Origin: CAVQOB01 sp963714325
GTDB taxonomy: Bacteria; Pseudomonadota; Alphaproteobacteria; Rhizobiales; Hyphomicrobiaceae
Length of the DNA stretch: 64,000 nt
NCBI GenBank assembly: GCA_963714325.1
Contig: CAVQOB010000007.1
Span: 98,532 to 162,531, forward strand
Direction of reading: 5' to 3'
Shown here: positions 1 through 8,280 of the stretch, one piece after another
Position numbering within the stretch: position 1 is the first letter of the stretch
Layout: each line of letters begins with the position of its first letter
The notes under the pieces: model-generated
Database searches by the model: none
What the model was told of the DNA's origin: nothing
Seen by the model: the letters and a program-made list of their open reading frames with translations, nothing else
Position numbers and translations under genes: made by a program

Positions 1-1446
1 AAAGTCTTTATCATCGACGAAGTCCACATGCTCTCCAAGAACGCCTTCAATGCGCTGTTGAAGACGCTGGAAGAGCCGCCAGCGCACGCCAAATTTATCT
101 TCGCGACGACCGAAATCCGCAAGGTTCCCGTCACTGTGCTGTCGCGCTGTCAGCGGTTTGACTTGCGCCGCGTCGATGTGCCGGTCATGGCCGAGTTTTT
201 CCGCGGCATCGTCAACAAGGAAGGGGCCAAGGCCGAGGACGAAGCGCTGACACTGATCGCGCGCGCCGCCGAAGGGTCGGTGCGGGACGGGCTCTCCATT
301 CTCGATCAGGCGATCGCCATGGGCTCAGGCTCGGTCACGTCGTCCGAAGTTCGCGCGATGCTCGGCCTGGCCGATCGCGGCCGTATCCTCGATCTGCTGG
401 AGATCCTGCTCGGCGGCCAAGCCGGCAAAGCGATCGAAGCGCTGAGCCTGCTCTACAAGGATGGCGCTGAACCGCTGCAAGCGCTCGGCGATCTGGCGGA
501 AGCCGTCCACATCGCGACGCGCGTCAAGATCGGCGGCGTAGCGTCGGCTGGCGACGGGCTCGCGGCGGAAGAAAAGCAACGTTTTGTAGCCCTCGCCGAG
601 CGATTGTCGATCGCGATCCTGTCGCGCGCCTGGCAAATGCTGGCGAAAGGTATTGACGAGGTTGGCCGCGCGGCGAGCCCCATTGCGGCCGCGGAAATGG
701 TCCTGATCCGCATCGCCTATACGGCCGACCTGCCCTCACCCGACGACGTGATCCGAGCTCTAGGTGGTGGCGGTCCCGGGCGCACACCCGGCGGGCCACG
801 CCCCCCCGATTCCACCGACGAGCGGCGCCGTGAGCCCGAACCACGCGGCCCCTTGAACGTCGCGAAGCCTACGGCGGTTGCGCCGGCAGTCACCGCGCCC
901 GCTCCCGGCGACGCTGGGCCCGCGCCGGCGCCGCCCTGGGATGCATACGACAGCGAGGCGCCGTCCTTGTCTGTCGAAGACGTGGAGATAGACGAAGATC
1001 TGGCCGAAGCCGACGCCGACATTGGTCCGGCGATGGCGCAAGCCCCGCAGCACGCGGTTGTACGATCGTTTCAGGACGTCGTCGACCTCGCCAGCCTCAA
1101 ACGCGACGCAAAGCTCAAAGTGCATCTGGAAGAGCACGTGAGCCTCGTCAAATTCGATGCGCATGGCTCGATCGAACTGCATCTGTTGGCCGGCGCGCCG
1201 AAGGAACTCGGCAACGCGCTGCGCGAAAAGCTCAATGCCTGGACCGGCAAGCGCTGGACGATTGCACTGGGCGCTCGCGCGGGCGACATGCCGCTTGGCG
1301 AAGCCCTGCGACGGCAGACGGCGGCCGAACTGGAATCCTTTAAGCAGCATCCAGCAGTCGCCGAGGTTCTGCGCGAATTCCCCGATGCCAAGATTACCAC
1401 AGTGCGACGGATCAAGCGGCCTAAGTCCGATACGAAAGCGAGTTGA
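1..1446 (+). CDS. dnaX: DNA polymerase III subunit gamma/tau, 3' part
   Basis: Clamp-loader ATPase subunit of the replicative polymerase. The open frame runs in from the left edge, so the N-terminus with Walker A is missing; 481 residues are visible. The visible part opens at Walker B (IIDEVH, visible residues 4-9), followed by the sensor-1 region (FATTE) and the SRCQRFD motif at about residue 48, all typical of the DnaX AAA+ domain. Then come the helical lid and collar domain, a Pro/Ala/Asp/Glu-rich linker (about residues 250-345), and a C-terminal tau-like domain. The stop overlaps the region just before ybaB, the usual partner. No programmed-frameshift slippery run was recognised in the visible part. 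Confidence 0.96.
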   Translation, partial: KVFIIDEVHMLSKNAFNALLKTLEEPPAHAKFIFATTEIRKVPVTVLSRCQRFDLRRVDVPVMAEFFRGIVNKEGAKAEDEALTLIARAAEGSVRDGLSILDQAIAMGSGSVTSSEVRAMLGLADRGRILDLLEILLGGQAGKAIEALSLLYKDGAEPLQALGDLAEAVHIATRVKIGGVASAGDGLAAEEKQRFVALAERLSIAILSRAWQMLAKGIDEVGRAASPIAAAEMVLIRIAYTADLPSPDDVIRALGGGGPGRTPGGPRPPDSTDERRREPEPRGPLNVAKPTAVAPAVTAPAPGDAGPAPAPPWDAYDSEAPSLSVEDVEIDEDLAEADADIGPAMAQAPQHAVVRSFQDVVDLASLKRDAKLKVHLEEHVSLVKFDAHGSIELHLLAGAPKELGNALREKLNAWTGKRWTIALGARAGDMPLGEALRRQTAAELESFKQHPAVAEVLREFPDAKITTVRRIKRPKSDTKAS

Positions 1447-1451
1447 AAGCC

Positions 1452-1772
1452 ATGAAAGACTTGATGGGCATGATGAAGCAGGCGCAGGGCCTGCAGGCCA
1501 AGATGCAGAAGATGCAGGAGGAGCTTGCAGCACTCGAAGTGACGGGCAAATCGGGCGGCGACCTCGTGCGCGTCACGCTTAATGGCAAAAGTGAAGTCAG
1601 GAGCGTCAAGATTGATCCCTCACTCGCCAAGGCCGATGAGATTGAGATCCTTGAAGACCTGATCATGGCAGCATTCCAGGACGCCAAAGCCAAGGCCGAG
1701 CAGGCCATGCAGACCAAAATGCAGGAAGCAACAGCCGGGCTGCCGCTACCGCCGGGGATGAAGCTTTTCTAG
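1452..1772 (+). CDS. ybaB: YbaB/EbfC family nucleoid-associated protein
   Basis: Small DNA-binding protein of about 106 residues, the family's usual length, proposed to organise the nucleoid. The N-terminal helix MKDLMGMMKQAQ with the following MQKMQEEL repeat is diagnostic, as is the central beta part with VRVTLNGK and VKIDP. I take ATG 1452; a TTG at 1443 overlaps the dnaX stop in the same frame and would add three residues. It follows dnaX directly, the classical order. recR normally comes next in this operon but is absent here; a peptidase gene follows instead. Confidence 0.95.
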   Translation: MKDLMGMMKQAQGLQAKMQKMQEELAALEVTGKSGGDLVRVTLNGKSEVRSVKIDPSLAKADEIEILEDLIMAAFQDAKAKAEQAMQTKMQEATAGLPLPPGMKLF

Positions 1773-1870
1773 ACCAATTCCAGAGCTTTTCACCGGCACG
1801 GGTGCATCCCGCTTGCATGCGGGCGTCGTTATGGCAGTCTCTGACATCCCAACCTCAGAGACTTTGCCGC

Positions 1871-3160
1871 ATGCGACATCGCCTTAATCTCGGACTTGCC
1901 GTGCTCGTGCTCAGTGCTTCGCTCGCCCAAGCGCAATCCGCGCCCGACACCGTCAAGCGTATCCTCGACAGCGCCGGCTATAAGGCCGCCGTCACACTGC
2001 TCGACAGCGAACACGACCGCATCGTCGCCGACATCATTGCCTTCACGGAGATCGAAGCGCCGCCCTTCAAGGAAGAGAAGCGCGCCAAGGTCTATCTTGA
2101 GCAGTTGAAGGCACACGGGCTCGCCGACGTCGAGATGGACGCCGAAGGCAATGTGATGGGTCTGCGCAAAGGCACCGGTGGCGGACCGCTGATCGTCATG
2201 TCGGCGCATCTCGACACCGTCTTCCCGGTCGGTACCAACGTCAAAGTGCGCCGTGAAGGCACGAAGCTGTTGGCGCCGGGGATCGGCGACGACAGCCGCG
2301 CCCTCGCCGTGCTGCTCGCCTACATCAGGGCGATGGACGTCGCCAAAATTCAAACAACGGCGGATATTCTGTTCGTCGGCACGGTCGGCGAAGAAGGCCT
2401 CGGCGATCTCAGAGGTGTGCGTTATCTCTTCACCAAAGGCAAATACAAGGACAAGGTGAAGGCGTTCTTATCGATGGATGGGCTGACGCCGGCACGCCTT
2501 GTCAACGGTGCGGTCGGGTCGAAGCGCTATCGGGTGACGTTCAAGGGGCCGGGCGGTCACAGCTACGGCGCTTTCGGTCTTGTCAATCCGGCGTTCGCCA
2601 TGGCCGAGGCCATGAGCCTGTTCTCGCGCATTCAGGTGCCGGCGAAACCGAAGACGACCTACTCGGTCGGCGTGATCGGCGGCGGCACATCGGTCAACGC
2701 CATTCCCAACGAAATATGGATGGAAATTGACATGCGCTCGGAGAGCCCGGCCGCACTAGCGGTTGTCGAAAAGCGCTTCATCGAAATTATCGGACAGGCG
2801 ACGGTCACGGAAAACATGGCGCGCTCGGTGAAGGAAGGCCCGATCAAGGCCGAGATCAAGCTGATCGGTGACCGCCCAGCCGGCGAGACCGATCCGCAGG
2901 GCGAACTTGTCTCGCTGGCAATGGCGGCAGTAGTGGCCCATGGCCACAAACCGTCGGCGTCACATCCCTTCCTGGCGTTTTCATCGACGGACTCGAATGT
3001 GCCAATCAGTCTCGGCATTCCGGCGCTCACCATCGGCTCGGGCGGTAAGGGCGATCGCTCGCACTCGCTCGACGAGTGGATCGATGTCGAGAGAAGCGAA
3101 AGCGTCAAGGGCATGAGCGTTGGGTTGACCATCCTGCTCGCCGCCGCCGGCATGAAGTAA
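1871..3160 (+). CDS. Exported M20 family metallopeptidase
   Basis: Zinc-dependent amino- or dipeptidase-type hydrolase, 429 residues. ATG 1871 is chosen because it opens a clean signal peptide (MRHRLNLGLAVLVLSASLAQA), so the enzyme should act in the periplasm; the frame is open back to a GTG at 1802. M20 metal ligands are visible: SAHLDTVFP (His, Asp), GIGDDSRA (bridging Asp), GEEGLGD (catalytic and ligand Glu) and a late HSLDEW (His). The dimerisation insert with GPGGHSYGAFG lies in the middle. It resembles M20 peptidases annotated as tripeptidase or acetylornithine-type, but the substrate cannot be told. It stands alone after ybaB. Confidence 0.9.
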   Translation: MRHRLNLGLAVLVLSASLAQAQSAPDTVKRILDSAGYKAAVTLLDSEHDRIVADIIAFTEIEAPPFKEEKRAKVYLEQLKAHGLADVEMDAEGNVMGLRKGTGGGPLIVMSAHLDTVFPVGTNVKVRREGTKLLAPGIGDDSRALAVLLAYIRAMDVAKIQTTADILFVGTVGEEGLGDLRGVRYLFTKGKYKDKVKAFLSMDGLTPARLVNGAVGSKRYRVTFKGPGGHSYGAFGLVNPAFAMAEAMSLFSRIQVPAKPKTTYSVGVIGGGTSVNAIPNEIWMEIDMRSESPAALAVVEKRFIEIIGQATVTENMARSVKEGPIKAEIKLIGDRPAGETDPQGELVSLAMAAVVAHGHKPSASHPFLAFSSTDSNVPISLGIPALTIGSGGKGDRSHSLDEWIDVERSESVKGMSVGLTILLAAAGMK

Positions 3161-3198
3161 CCGGGCCTTGGCAATTCACTCGCTTCACGCGGGCCGAA

Positions 3199-3459
3199 AT
3201 GCTATTCAATCATCAACCTCACAGCATGGACGCGACGACCACCATGGAAACCACCAAGACCGCGCCGCAAGCGCACACCCACACCCATGCCGACGGCGAA
3301 GCTTGCTGTGGCCACGATCACGACCATCACGGCCACCATCATCATGCCGCGCCGATTGGCACCTTCACGCGCAATGCGCCAAAAATTGGCCGCAACGATC
3401 CCTGCCCCTGCGGCTCAGGCAAAAAACACAAGAAATGCTGCCTGACGGCTGCCGCATAG
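3199..3459 (+). CDS. His-rich SEC-C motif protein
   Basis: Short protein of 86 residues ending in a SEC-C zinc-binding motif (GRNDPCPCGSGKKHKKCC), the module found at the C-terminus of SecA and in many stand-alone proteins. It is preceded by a stretch extremely rich in histidine (HTHTHADGEACCGHDHDHH and further His pairs), which could bind metal. ATG 3199 is the likely start; ATG 3226 is an alternative, and the frame is open back to 3076 inside the peptidase gene. The role is unknown; the combination suggests a metal-binding accessory or chaperone-like protein. Confidence 0.75.
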   Translation: MLFNHQPHSMDATTTMETTKTAPQAHTHTHADGEACCGHDHDHHGHHHHAAPIGTFTRNAPKIGRNDPCPCGSGKKHKKCCLTAAA

Positions 3460-3593
3460 TTCTTCCCGGTGGTTGGCGTATGACGTCATGATACCCCCGC
3501 GGTTTGGCCCCCACGTCGCCGTATTTTCTGGTGATAGAACTCCAGCAGCCGCGATGACGTGTGGCTGGAGAGTGGGACAGCGGGGCCAAGAGT

Positions 3594-4190
3594 ATGCGGA
3601 CCACGGTATCGGTATTGGGCTTGACCCTGGCATTGGCGTTCGCGATCGGAGCCACTCGCCCCGTCGAAGCCGCCAAGGCTAGCCACGGCGCAGTCGACTG
3701 CTTCACCGACTTGATGGCGGGCAAGAGCGCTGAGATCGTCTGCGAATTCCCGATCGAGCCGAGTGCTGGCGAACGCGACGAACTCGCCAAGTCGACGCGG
3801 GGTTATCTGAAGGATGTGCACTGTCTCGTGTCGATCCGCATCGCGCGCGCCGACGTGCACGCCGCGATCATCAACCCCGATCACGTGTTCCAGGCGCCAC
3901 CACAACCGGTTGCCTGCGAACTCGAAGCCAATCTCAGTAAGGACGAAGTACGCTTCATTCCAGTTGGCGCGACATTTGCGCCGCGCGTGGTGATCAAGGA
4001 TGGCACCGCGATCGAAGCCACACCTGGCCTCGGCAATATCACGGGTGTGTCGCGCGCAATTTCGTGGCCAGCCGAAACCTGGGTCAATCGTGGCGCTATG
4101 GTGCGCGAAGGCATGATCAAGGTGATCAACGCTTGGCTCGGCCACATGCGCGGCCAGCCCGGTGCACAGCGTTCGTCGGCAATGCGCTAA
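3594..4190 (+). CDS. Exported hypothetical protein
   Basis: 198 residues with a signal peptide (MRTTVSVLGLTLALAFAIGATRPVEA) from ATG 3594; a GTG at 3561 would add 11 unlikely residues before it. The mature part has a Cys pair near its N-terminus (VDCFTD, EIVCEF) and two later cysteines, fitting an oxidised periplasmic protein. I do not recognise the family. It ends 10 bp from the converging DUF177 gene. Confidence 0.7.
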   Translation: MRTTVSVLGLTLALAFAIGATRPVEAAKASHGAVDCFTDLMAGKSAEIVCEFPIEPSAGERDELAKSTRGYLKDVHCLVSIRIARADVHAAIINPDHVFQAPPQPVACELEANLSKDEVRFIPVGATFAPRVVIKDGTAIEATPGLGNITGVSRAISWPAETWVNRGAMVREGMIKVINAWLGHMRGQPGAQRSSAMR

Positions 4191-4200
4191 GCACAGTAGA

Positions 4201-4737
4201 TTATGATTTTTTGTCCTTGAGCTTAGCGAGCACGGCGAACGGATTTTCCTTTGCCGGCGCGCCGCCCCTTTGATCCTGCCAGTCGAACGCCGCGCCGTCC
4301 TTGCGGGGGAACGGATTGAGGCCGCTTGCGACGTGCTCGTAAACGACGCGGCCGAGATCGATGCGGCCGTCGATGATCGGTTCGGGATCAATCTCGGCAT
4401 CGACATGTGCGGCGCCGTCCTTGGCATCGGGCATTTCCTCGGCAGGGCGGAATTCAACCGAAACGCGCTCGCTCATCGCCTCCGTCACCGGCTCGAGCGT
4501 AATCCCGCAGGTCTGCACGACGCGGGCGGCGATCTGGCCTTTAAGGCGATAACGGCCATTGCCGAGCGGCTTCAGCGCATAGTCAAAACTCAAGGCCTCG
4601 CAAGCGGGAATCGCGAGCGCAGCCGTCACGGCGGCACGCTCTTCGCGGTTGGCAGCTTTTGTCCCCTGCAGGCCGGTGGCCGGCACTGCCGTGATCTCGA
4701 TGCTCCACGCATCGAGCGGTTCGCCTGACGTGCTCAT
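4201..4737 (-). CDS. DUF177 / YceD family protein
   Basis: 178 residues matching the alphaproteobacterial DUF177 family (YceD-like; linked in other bacteria to 23S rRNA and the rpmF operon). Seen features are the cysteine in VVQTCGITLEPV, the acidic middle with EIDPEPIIDG, and the conserved segment DLGRVVYEHVASGLNPFPRK, followed by a Lys-rich tail. It lies 12 bp downstream of the CBP3-type chaperone gene, a common Rhizobiales pairing. In many relatives plsX and fabH follow; here they do not. Confidence 0.9.
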   Translation of the reverse strand: MSTSGEPLDAWSIEITAVPATGLQGTKAANREERAAVTAALAIPACEALSFDYALKPLGNGRYRLKGQIAARVVQTCGITLEPVTEAMSERVSVEFRPAEEMPDAKDGAAHVDAEIDPEPIIDGRIDLGRVVYEHVASGLNPFPRKDGAAFDWQDQRGGAPAKENPFAVLAKLKDKKS

Positions 4738-4749
4738 GTCAGTGCCTCC

Positions 4750-5301
4750 TCAAGTGTTCGTGAGCGGCGGCGCAAACTGCACCCTGCCAGCAAGAATATC
4801 CGCCCCCGGCTGCGACGCAAGCGCTGCCACGGTCTGGCGGAAATGCGTCGCCATCCGCCCCGCCAGTGGACTGGTCTCCGTGACGGCAAAAGCCTCAGCC
4901 ATAAGCGCCGACAGGGCCGCATCATCGGCGTCGGTAAGGGCGGCCAGATAGTCACGGTGGCGATCAAACAGGGCGGCAGCGGCCTTCTTGATGCGCTTCG
5001 GTACAGTCAAATCGCCAATGCCCATTTCGCGAAAATTGTCGTCGAGATCGGTGATCATCTGCTCGGTGAGGGTGCGGGCCAAGGCCTGACCCGGCTGGCC
5101 TTCGGCTTCGAGCCGGCCGAGCGTCGCCACCATCAATGCCAGTATTAGCTCCAAGCGCCCCTCTGGCCGATCGGCCACACCCCACGCCGCGTAGTAGGTC
5201 TCTCGCCGGGCCTCAGTCACAATCGCGCCGTAAAGGTCGCGTGCTATGCGCTTCGCATCGGCTTTCTTTGAGAGCCAGCCAAACATCACGGGACCAAACA
5301 T
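4750..5301 (-). CDS. Ubiquinol-cytochrome c chaperone (CBP3 family)
   Basis: 183 residues of the CBP3/UQCC1 family, which assists maturation of cytochrome b in the bc1 complex. Family features seen are the N-terminal helix with KRIARDLYGAIVTEARR, the YYAAWGVADRPEGRLEL segment, and the DLDDNFREMGIGDLTVPKR motif, which is the most diagnostic. Two ATG codons, at 5301 and 5286, are both possible starts. It is first in a pair with the DUF177 gene and divergent from bamE across about 190 bp that presumably holds both promoters. Confidence 0.93.
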   Translation of the reverse strand: MFGPVMFGWLSKKADAKRIARDLYGAIVTEARRETYYAAWGVADRPEGRLELILALMVATLGRLEAEGQPGQALARTLTEQMITDLDDNFREMGIGDLTVPKRIKKAAAALFDRHRDYLAALTDADDAALSALMAEAFAVTETSPLAGRMATHFRQTVAALASQPGADILAGRVQFAPPLTNT

Positions 5302-5490
5302 CGGGGGAATGCCGTCTCCAGTTGCAATTCAAAAGCGTGCGCATACACCGCCACGGCCTTTGAGAACGGCTGCGGCTGTGGGGCCAAAGGTCGGCCGCGT
5401 TGCACTTTCGGCTGTCCTGGGATAGGCGGACTCTTCAGTGTCGTCCAGTCTTGATTCGCTTGGTCCTACCTGGGTTGGAGCCTTCATCGC

Positions 5491-5937
5491 TTGCCAAGTC
5501 TGCGCCCCGCTCACCTTATGCTCGCCCTGGCGACCACGCTGGCACTGAGTGCCTGTGCGCCGACCATCACGCGGCACGGCCATCACTTCCAGGAAACCGA
5601 CGTGCAGCTCATCCAGCCCGGTATGAGCCAGCAGCAGGTCAGCACGTCACTCGGCACACCGACGACGACGGCAACGGTCGGCGCGGGAACAGCCTACTAC
5701 TACATTTCCTCGACGCAGACGCAGCAGGCCTTTTTTGCCTCTGAGGAGACGGATCGCAAAGTCTTCGCGGTTTACTTCACGCAGCAGGGTTCGGTCGAGC
5801 GTGCGGTGCAGTACGGCCTCAAGGACGGCAAGGTGATTGACCTCGCCAAGCGGACGACCCCGAGCCAAGCCAAAGACGAAAGCATCATCAAGGCGCTGTT
5901 CCGCAACCTCGGTACCAAGCAGCTCGGCCTCGAATAA
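5491..5937 (+). CDS. bamE: Outer-membrane assembly lipoprotein, BamE/OmlA family
   Basis: Small lipoprotein of 148 residues, accessory to the Bam machine that inserts beta-barrel proteins. A TTG start at 5491 gives a proper lipoprotein signal with a basic residue and lipobox LSAC (Cys22); ATG 5518 would leave a signal without positive charge. The SmpA/OmlA core is visible: VQLIQPGMSQQQVSTSLGTP, then YYYISS and the strand with VFAVYF. The divergent placement next to the cytochrome bc1 chaperone is typical of Rhizobiales. Confidence 0.9.
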   Translation: MPSLRPAHLMLALATTLALSACAPTITRHGHHFQETDVQLIQPGMSQQQVSTSLGTPTTTATVGAGTAYYYISSTQTQQAFFASEETDRKVFAVYFTQQGSVERAVQYGLKDGKVIDLAKRTTPSQAKDESIIKALFRNLGTKQLGLE

Positions 5938-6109
5938 TGCTGCGACGGCCGCAACCGTCTGTTGCAATGTGAAGCGCGCCAGCGCTGCAGTGTGCCGCCG
6001 CGCTTTTGCGCTAGTCTCCTCTCTCAAAACCAGCCAAACTGATGGCGCGTCGCGGCCAACCCTGAACATTGCGATTTCAGGGCCGCCGTCACCGGAGGAG
6101 CAACCGAAC

Positions 6110-7087
6110 ATGCCCAAATTCCATTCTCTGTTTGCTGTCGCGGCTACAGCACTGACATGGCTCGGACTGGCAACCGGCACTGCAGCCCAGGATTACCCCG
6201 TCAAGCCCGTGAAGATCATCGTACCCTTCGCCGCCGGCGGCCCGGCCGACGTGTACGCCCGCTTCGTCGGCGAACAGTTGTCGCAAGCCCTCAAGCAACC
6301 GTTCGTGGTCGAAAACCGGCCGGGCGCAGGTTCGATCATCGGCACCGACGCAGCTGCCAAATCACCGGCTGATGGCTATACGCTGCTGATGATGTCAAAT
6401 ACCCACACCGCCAATGAGTCACTGATCCCTGCCAAACCATTTCAGTTGATGCGTGATTTCGTGGCGGTAGCGCCGGTCAATTCTTCCGATCTCGTCCTCG
6501 CCGTGCATCCATCGGTGCCGGCCAACACACTGGCCGAATTCATCGCGCAACTGAAGGCAAAACCCAAGGGGCTGAACTATGCATCGTCGGGCAACGGCAC
6601 GCCTTATCACATGGCCGGAGAACTCTTCAAAGCGATGAGCGGCACTGAGATCGTGCATGTCGCCTATTCCGGGTCTTCACAGGCGCGCAACGATCTGATC
6701 GGCGGTCACGTTCACATGATGATCGACGCTATAACCGCCATGTCCGGGAATGCGGCAGCCGGCCAAGTCCGGGCGTTGGCGACGACCGGGACCAAGCGCT
6801 CAAGTGTATTGCCGAACGTACCGACGGCCGCGGAAGCAGGCCTGCCCGGCTACGAGGCGACTATCTGGCTCGGACTGATGGCGCCGACCGGTACGCCGCA
6901 GCCGATCGTCGACAAACTCAACGTCGAGGTCAACAAAATCGTGGCACGCGATGACGTCAAGGCGGCATGGGCCAAGCAGGGTGCCGACGCGATGGCGATG
7001 TCGCCGGCGCAATTCGAGGCCTACATGAAGCGCGACATCGAAAAGTGGGCCGGCGTCGTCAAATCAGCGGGAATCAAGGTTCAATGA
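6110..7087 (+). CDS. TctC/Bug family periplasmic binding protein
   Basis: 325 residues; extracytoplasmic solute receptor of the tripartite tricarboxylate transporter type. ATG 6110 follows a strong ribosome site (ggaggag, 6094-6100) and opens a signal peptide ending TGTAAQ. The mature start QDYPVKPVKIIVPFAAGGPADV is the Bug signature, with later FVVENRPGAGSIIGT, the YASSGNGTPYHMAGE loop and VPTAAEAGLPGYEA. No TctA or TctB membrane genes are nearby, as is usual for Bug orphans, so ligand and transporter are unknown. The stop overlaps the start of the next gene. Confidence 0.94.
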   Translation: MPKFHSLFAVAATALTWLGLATGTAAQDYPVKPVKIIVPFAAGGPADVYARFVGEQLSQALKQPFVVENRPGAGSIIGTDAAAKSPADGYTLLMMSNTHTANESLIPAKPFQLMRDFVAVAPVNSSDLVLAVHPSVPANTLAEFIAQLKAKPKGLNYASSGNGTPYHMAGELFKAMSGTEIVHVAYSGSSQARNDLIGGHVHMMIDAITAMSGNAAAGQVRALATTGTKRSSVLPNVPTAAEAGLPGYEATIWLGLMAPTGTPQPIVDKLNVEVNKIVARDDVKAAWAKQGADAMAMSPAQFEAYMKRDIEKWAGVVKSAGIKVQ

Positions 7088-7818
7088 CCTCGCCGACGCA
7101 AGCGCATCATGCTGGTGCTTTTCGGCTCTGGCTGCTCAGCGGCGGCGCGGCCAATGGCCTTGTCGCCTCACTCGCGGAGCGATTCAAGGCAGAAACCGGT
7201 CTGAACATTGCCGGCAGTTTCGGCGCGGTCGGAGCCATGCGCGACGAGCTGCTTGCCGGCGAGCCGGCCGATCTGCTGATCCTGACCAAGGCCATGATCG
7301 GCGAACTCGAGGCCAGCGGCCATGCCGTGCCCGGCTCGGCGGCCGATCTTGGCGTCGTGCGCACGGCCGTCGCTGTGCGGGCGGCCGATACCAAGCCGGA
7401 TGTGGCGACGGCGGAGGCGCTGCGGGCCAGCTTGGAGGCGGTGGACGAAATCTATTATCCGGACCCCCAACTGGCGACAGCCGGCATCCACTTTGCCAAA
7501 GTGCTGGAGCAGCTGGGGATTGCCAGCGCGGTCACAGCGCGGCTGCGGCCGCACCCCAACGGTCAGTCCGCAATGCGGGCGATGGCGCAATCGAGGGCTG
7601 CTCGCGTCATCGGCTGCACGCAAGTAACCGAGATTTTGTCGACCCCAAGTGTCAGCCTCGTTGCTGCACTGCCGAAGGTCTTTGAGTTGGCGACGATTTA
7701 CACGGCGGCGGTGACCACGCGTGCCGCCGCACCTGATCTGGCGCGGCGGTTGGTGCGGCTGCTGACGCAGGCTGAGACACTGGATGCGCGCCGTCGCGCA
7801 GGCTTCGAAATTGCATAG
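7084..7818 (+). CDS. ModA-like substrate-binding-domain protein without signal peptide
   Basis: 244 residues with the molybdate-binding-protein fold: LWLLSGGAANGLVASLAERF at the start, then GSFGAVGAMRDELLAGEPADLLIL and the hinge segment YYPDPQLATAGIHFAK. It starts at ATG 7084 inside the tctC-type stop (ATGA overlap), so translation is probably coupled. The N-terminus lacks a hydrophobic signal, unusual for a binding protein; it may act in the cytoplasm as a ligand sensor. No modB or modC genes lie nearby. The ligand is unknown and need not be an oxyanion. Confidence 0.82.
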   Translation: MTSPTQAHHAGAFRLWLLSGGAANGLVASLAERFKAETGLNIAGSFGAVGAMRDELLAGEPADLLILTKAMIGELEASGHAVPGSAADLGVVRTAVAVRAADTKPDVATAEALRASLEAVDEIYYPDPQLATAGIHFAKVLEQLGIASAVTARLRPHPNGQSAMRAMAQSRAARVIGCTQVTEILSTPSVSLVAALPKVFELATIYTAAVTTRAAAPDLARRLVRLLTQAETLDARRRAGFEIA

Positions 7819-8019
7819 CAATTGCCGGCTTTTGCGGCGAAGCGGCAATGGCCAATGCATCGAAGCGACCACATCCATTATCCACAGCGGCCGCGTCGCT
7901 GTGACGATTTGGTGCGCTGCAGGATGGACGCGCGTCACACTCCTGCTACTTTAGTCGACAATAAAAACACGCGATGGGGGACGAAACGAAGCGCACTGCG
8001 CGACCCAGGAGGCCACACA

Positions 8020-8262
8020 ATGCTCTCGATGAAGCGCTGCCCGCATACCGGTGTCGTCAATTTATTTGATACGACAGACCCCCACTTCGCCGTCGGCTCC
8101 ATTGCGAAGGGCCATGGACGGAGCGCGTTCCACTGGCACTGCTACTCTGGCGAGACAGATCGGGGTGGCCTTGTCAGCGATCTGAAGGCCGCCAAACATG
8201 CCTTGATTGCATGTTACGAAGTCAGCAGCGGCGATCATCAAGCGCGCACTTACGCGATTTAA
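8020..8262 (+). CDS. Small conserved-looking hypothetical protein
   Basis: 80 residues from ATG 8020, preceded by a ribosome site (aggagg, 8007-8012). The N-terminus MLSMKRCPHTGVVNLFD and the central WHCYSGE with RGGLVSDLKAAKHAL look like a folded small protein with scattered Cys/His. I do not recognise a named family. The 200 bp before it hold no gene. It ends 18 bp from the converging LLM oxidoreductase gene. Confidence 0.55.
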   Translation: MLSMKRCPHTGVVNLFDTTDPHFAVGSIAKGHGRSAFHWHCYSGETDRGGLVSDLKAAKHALIACYEVSSGDHQARTYAI

Positions 8263-8280
8263 GCCACGCAAACGAGGGAA

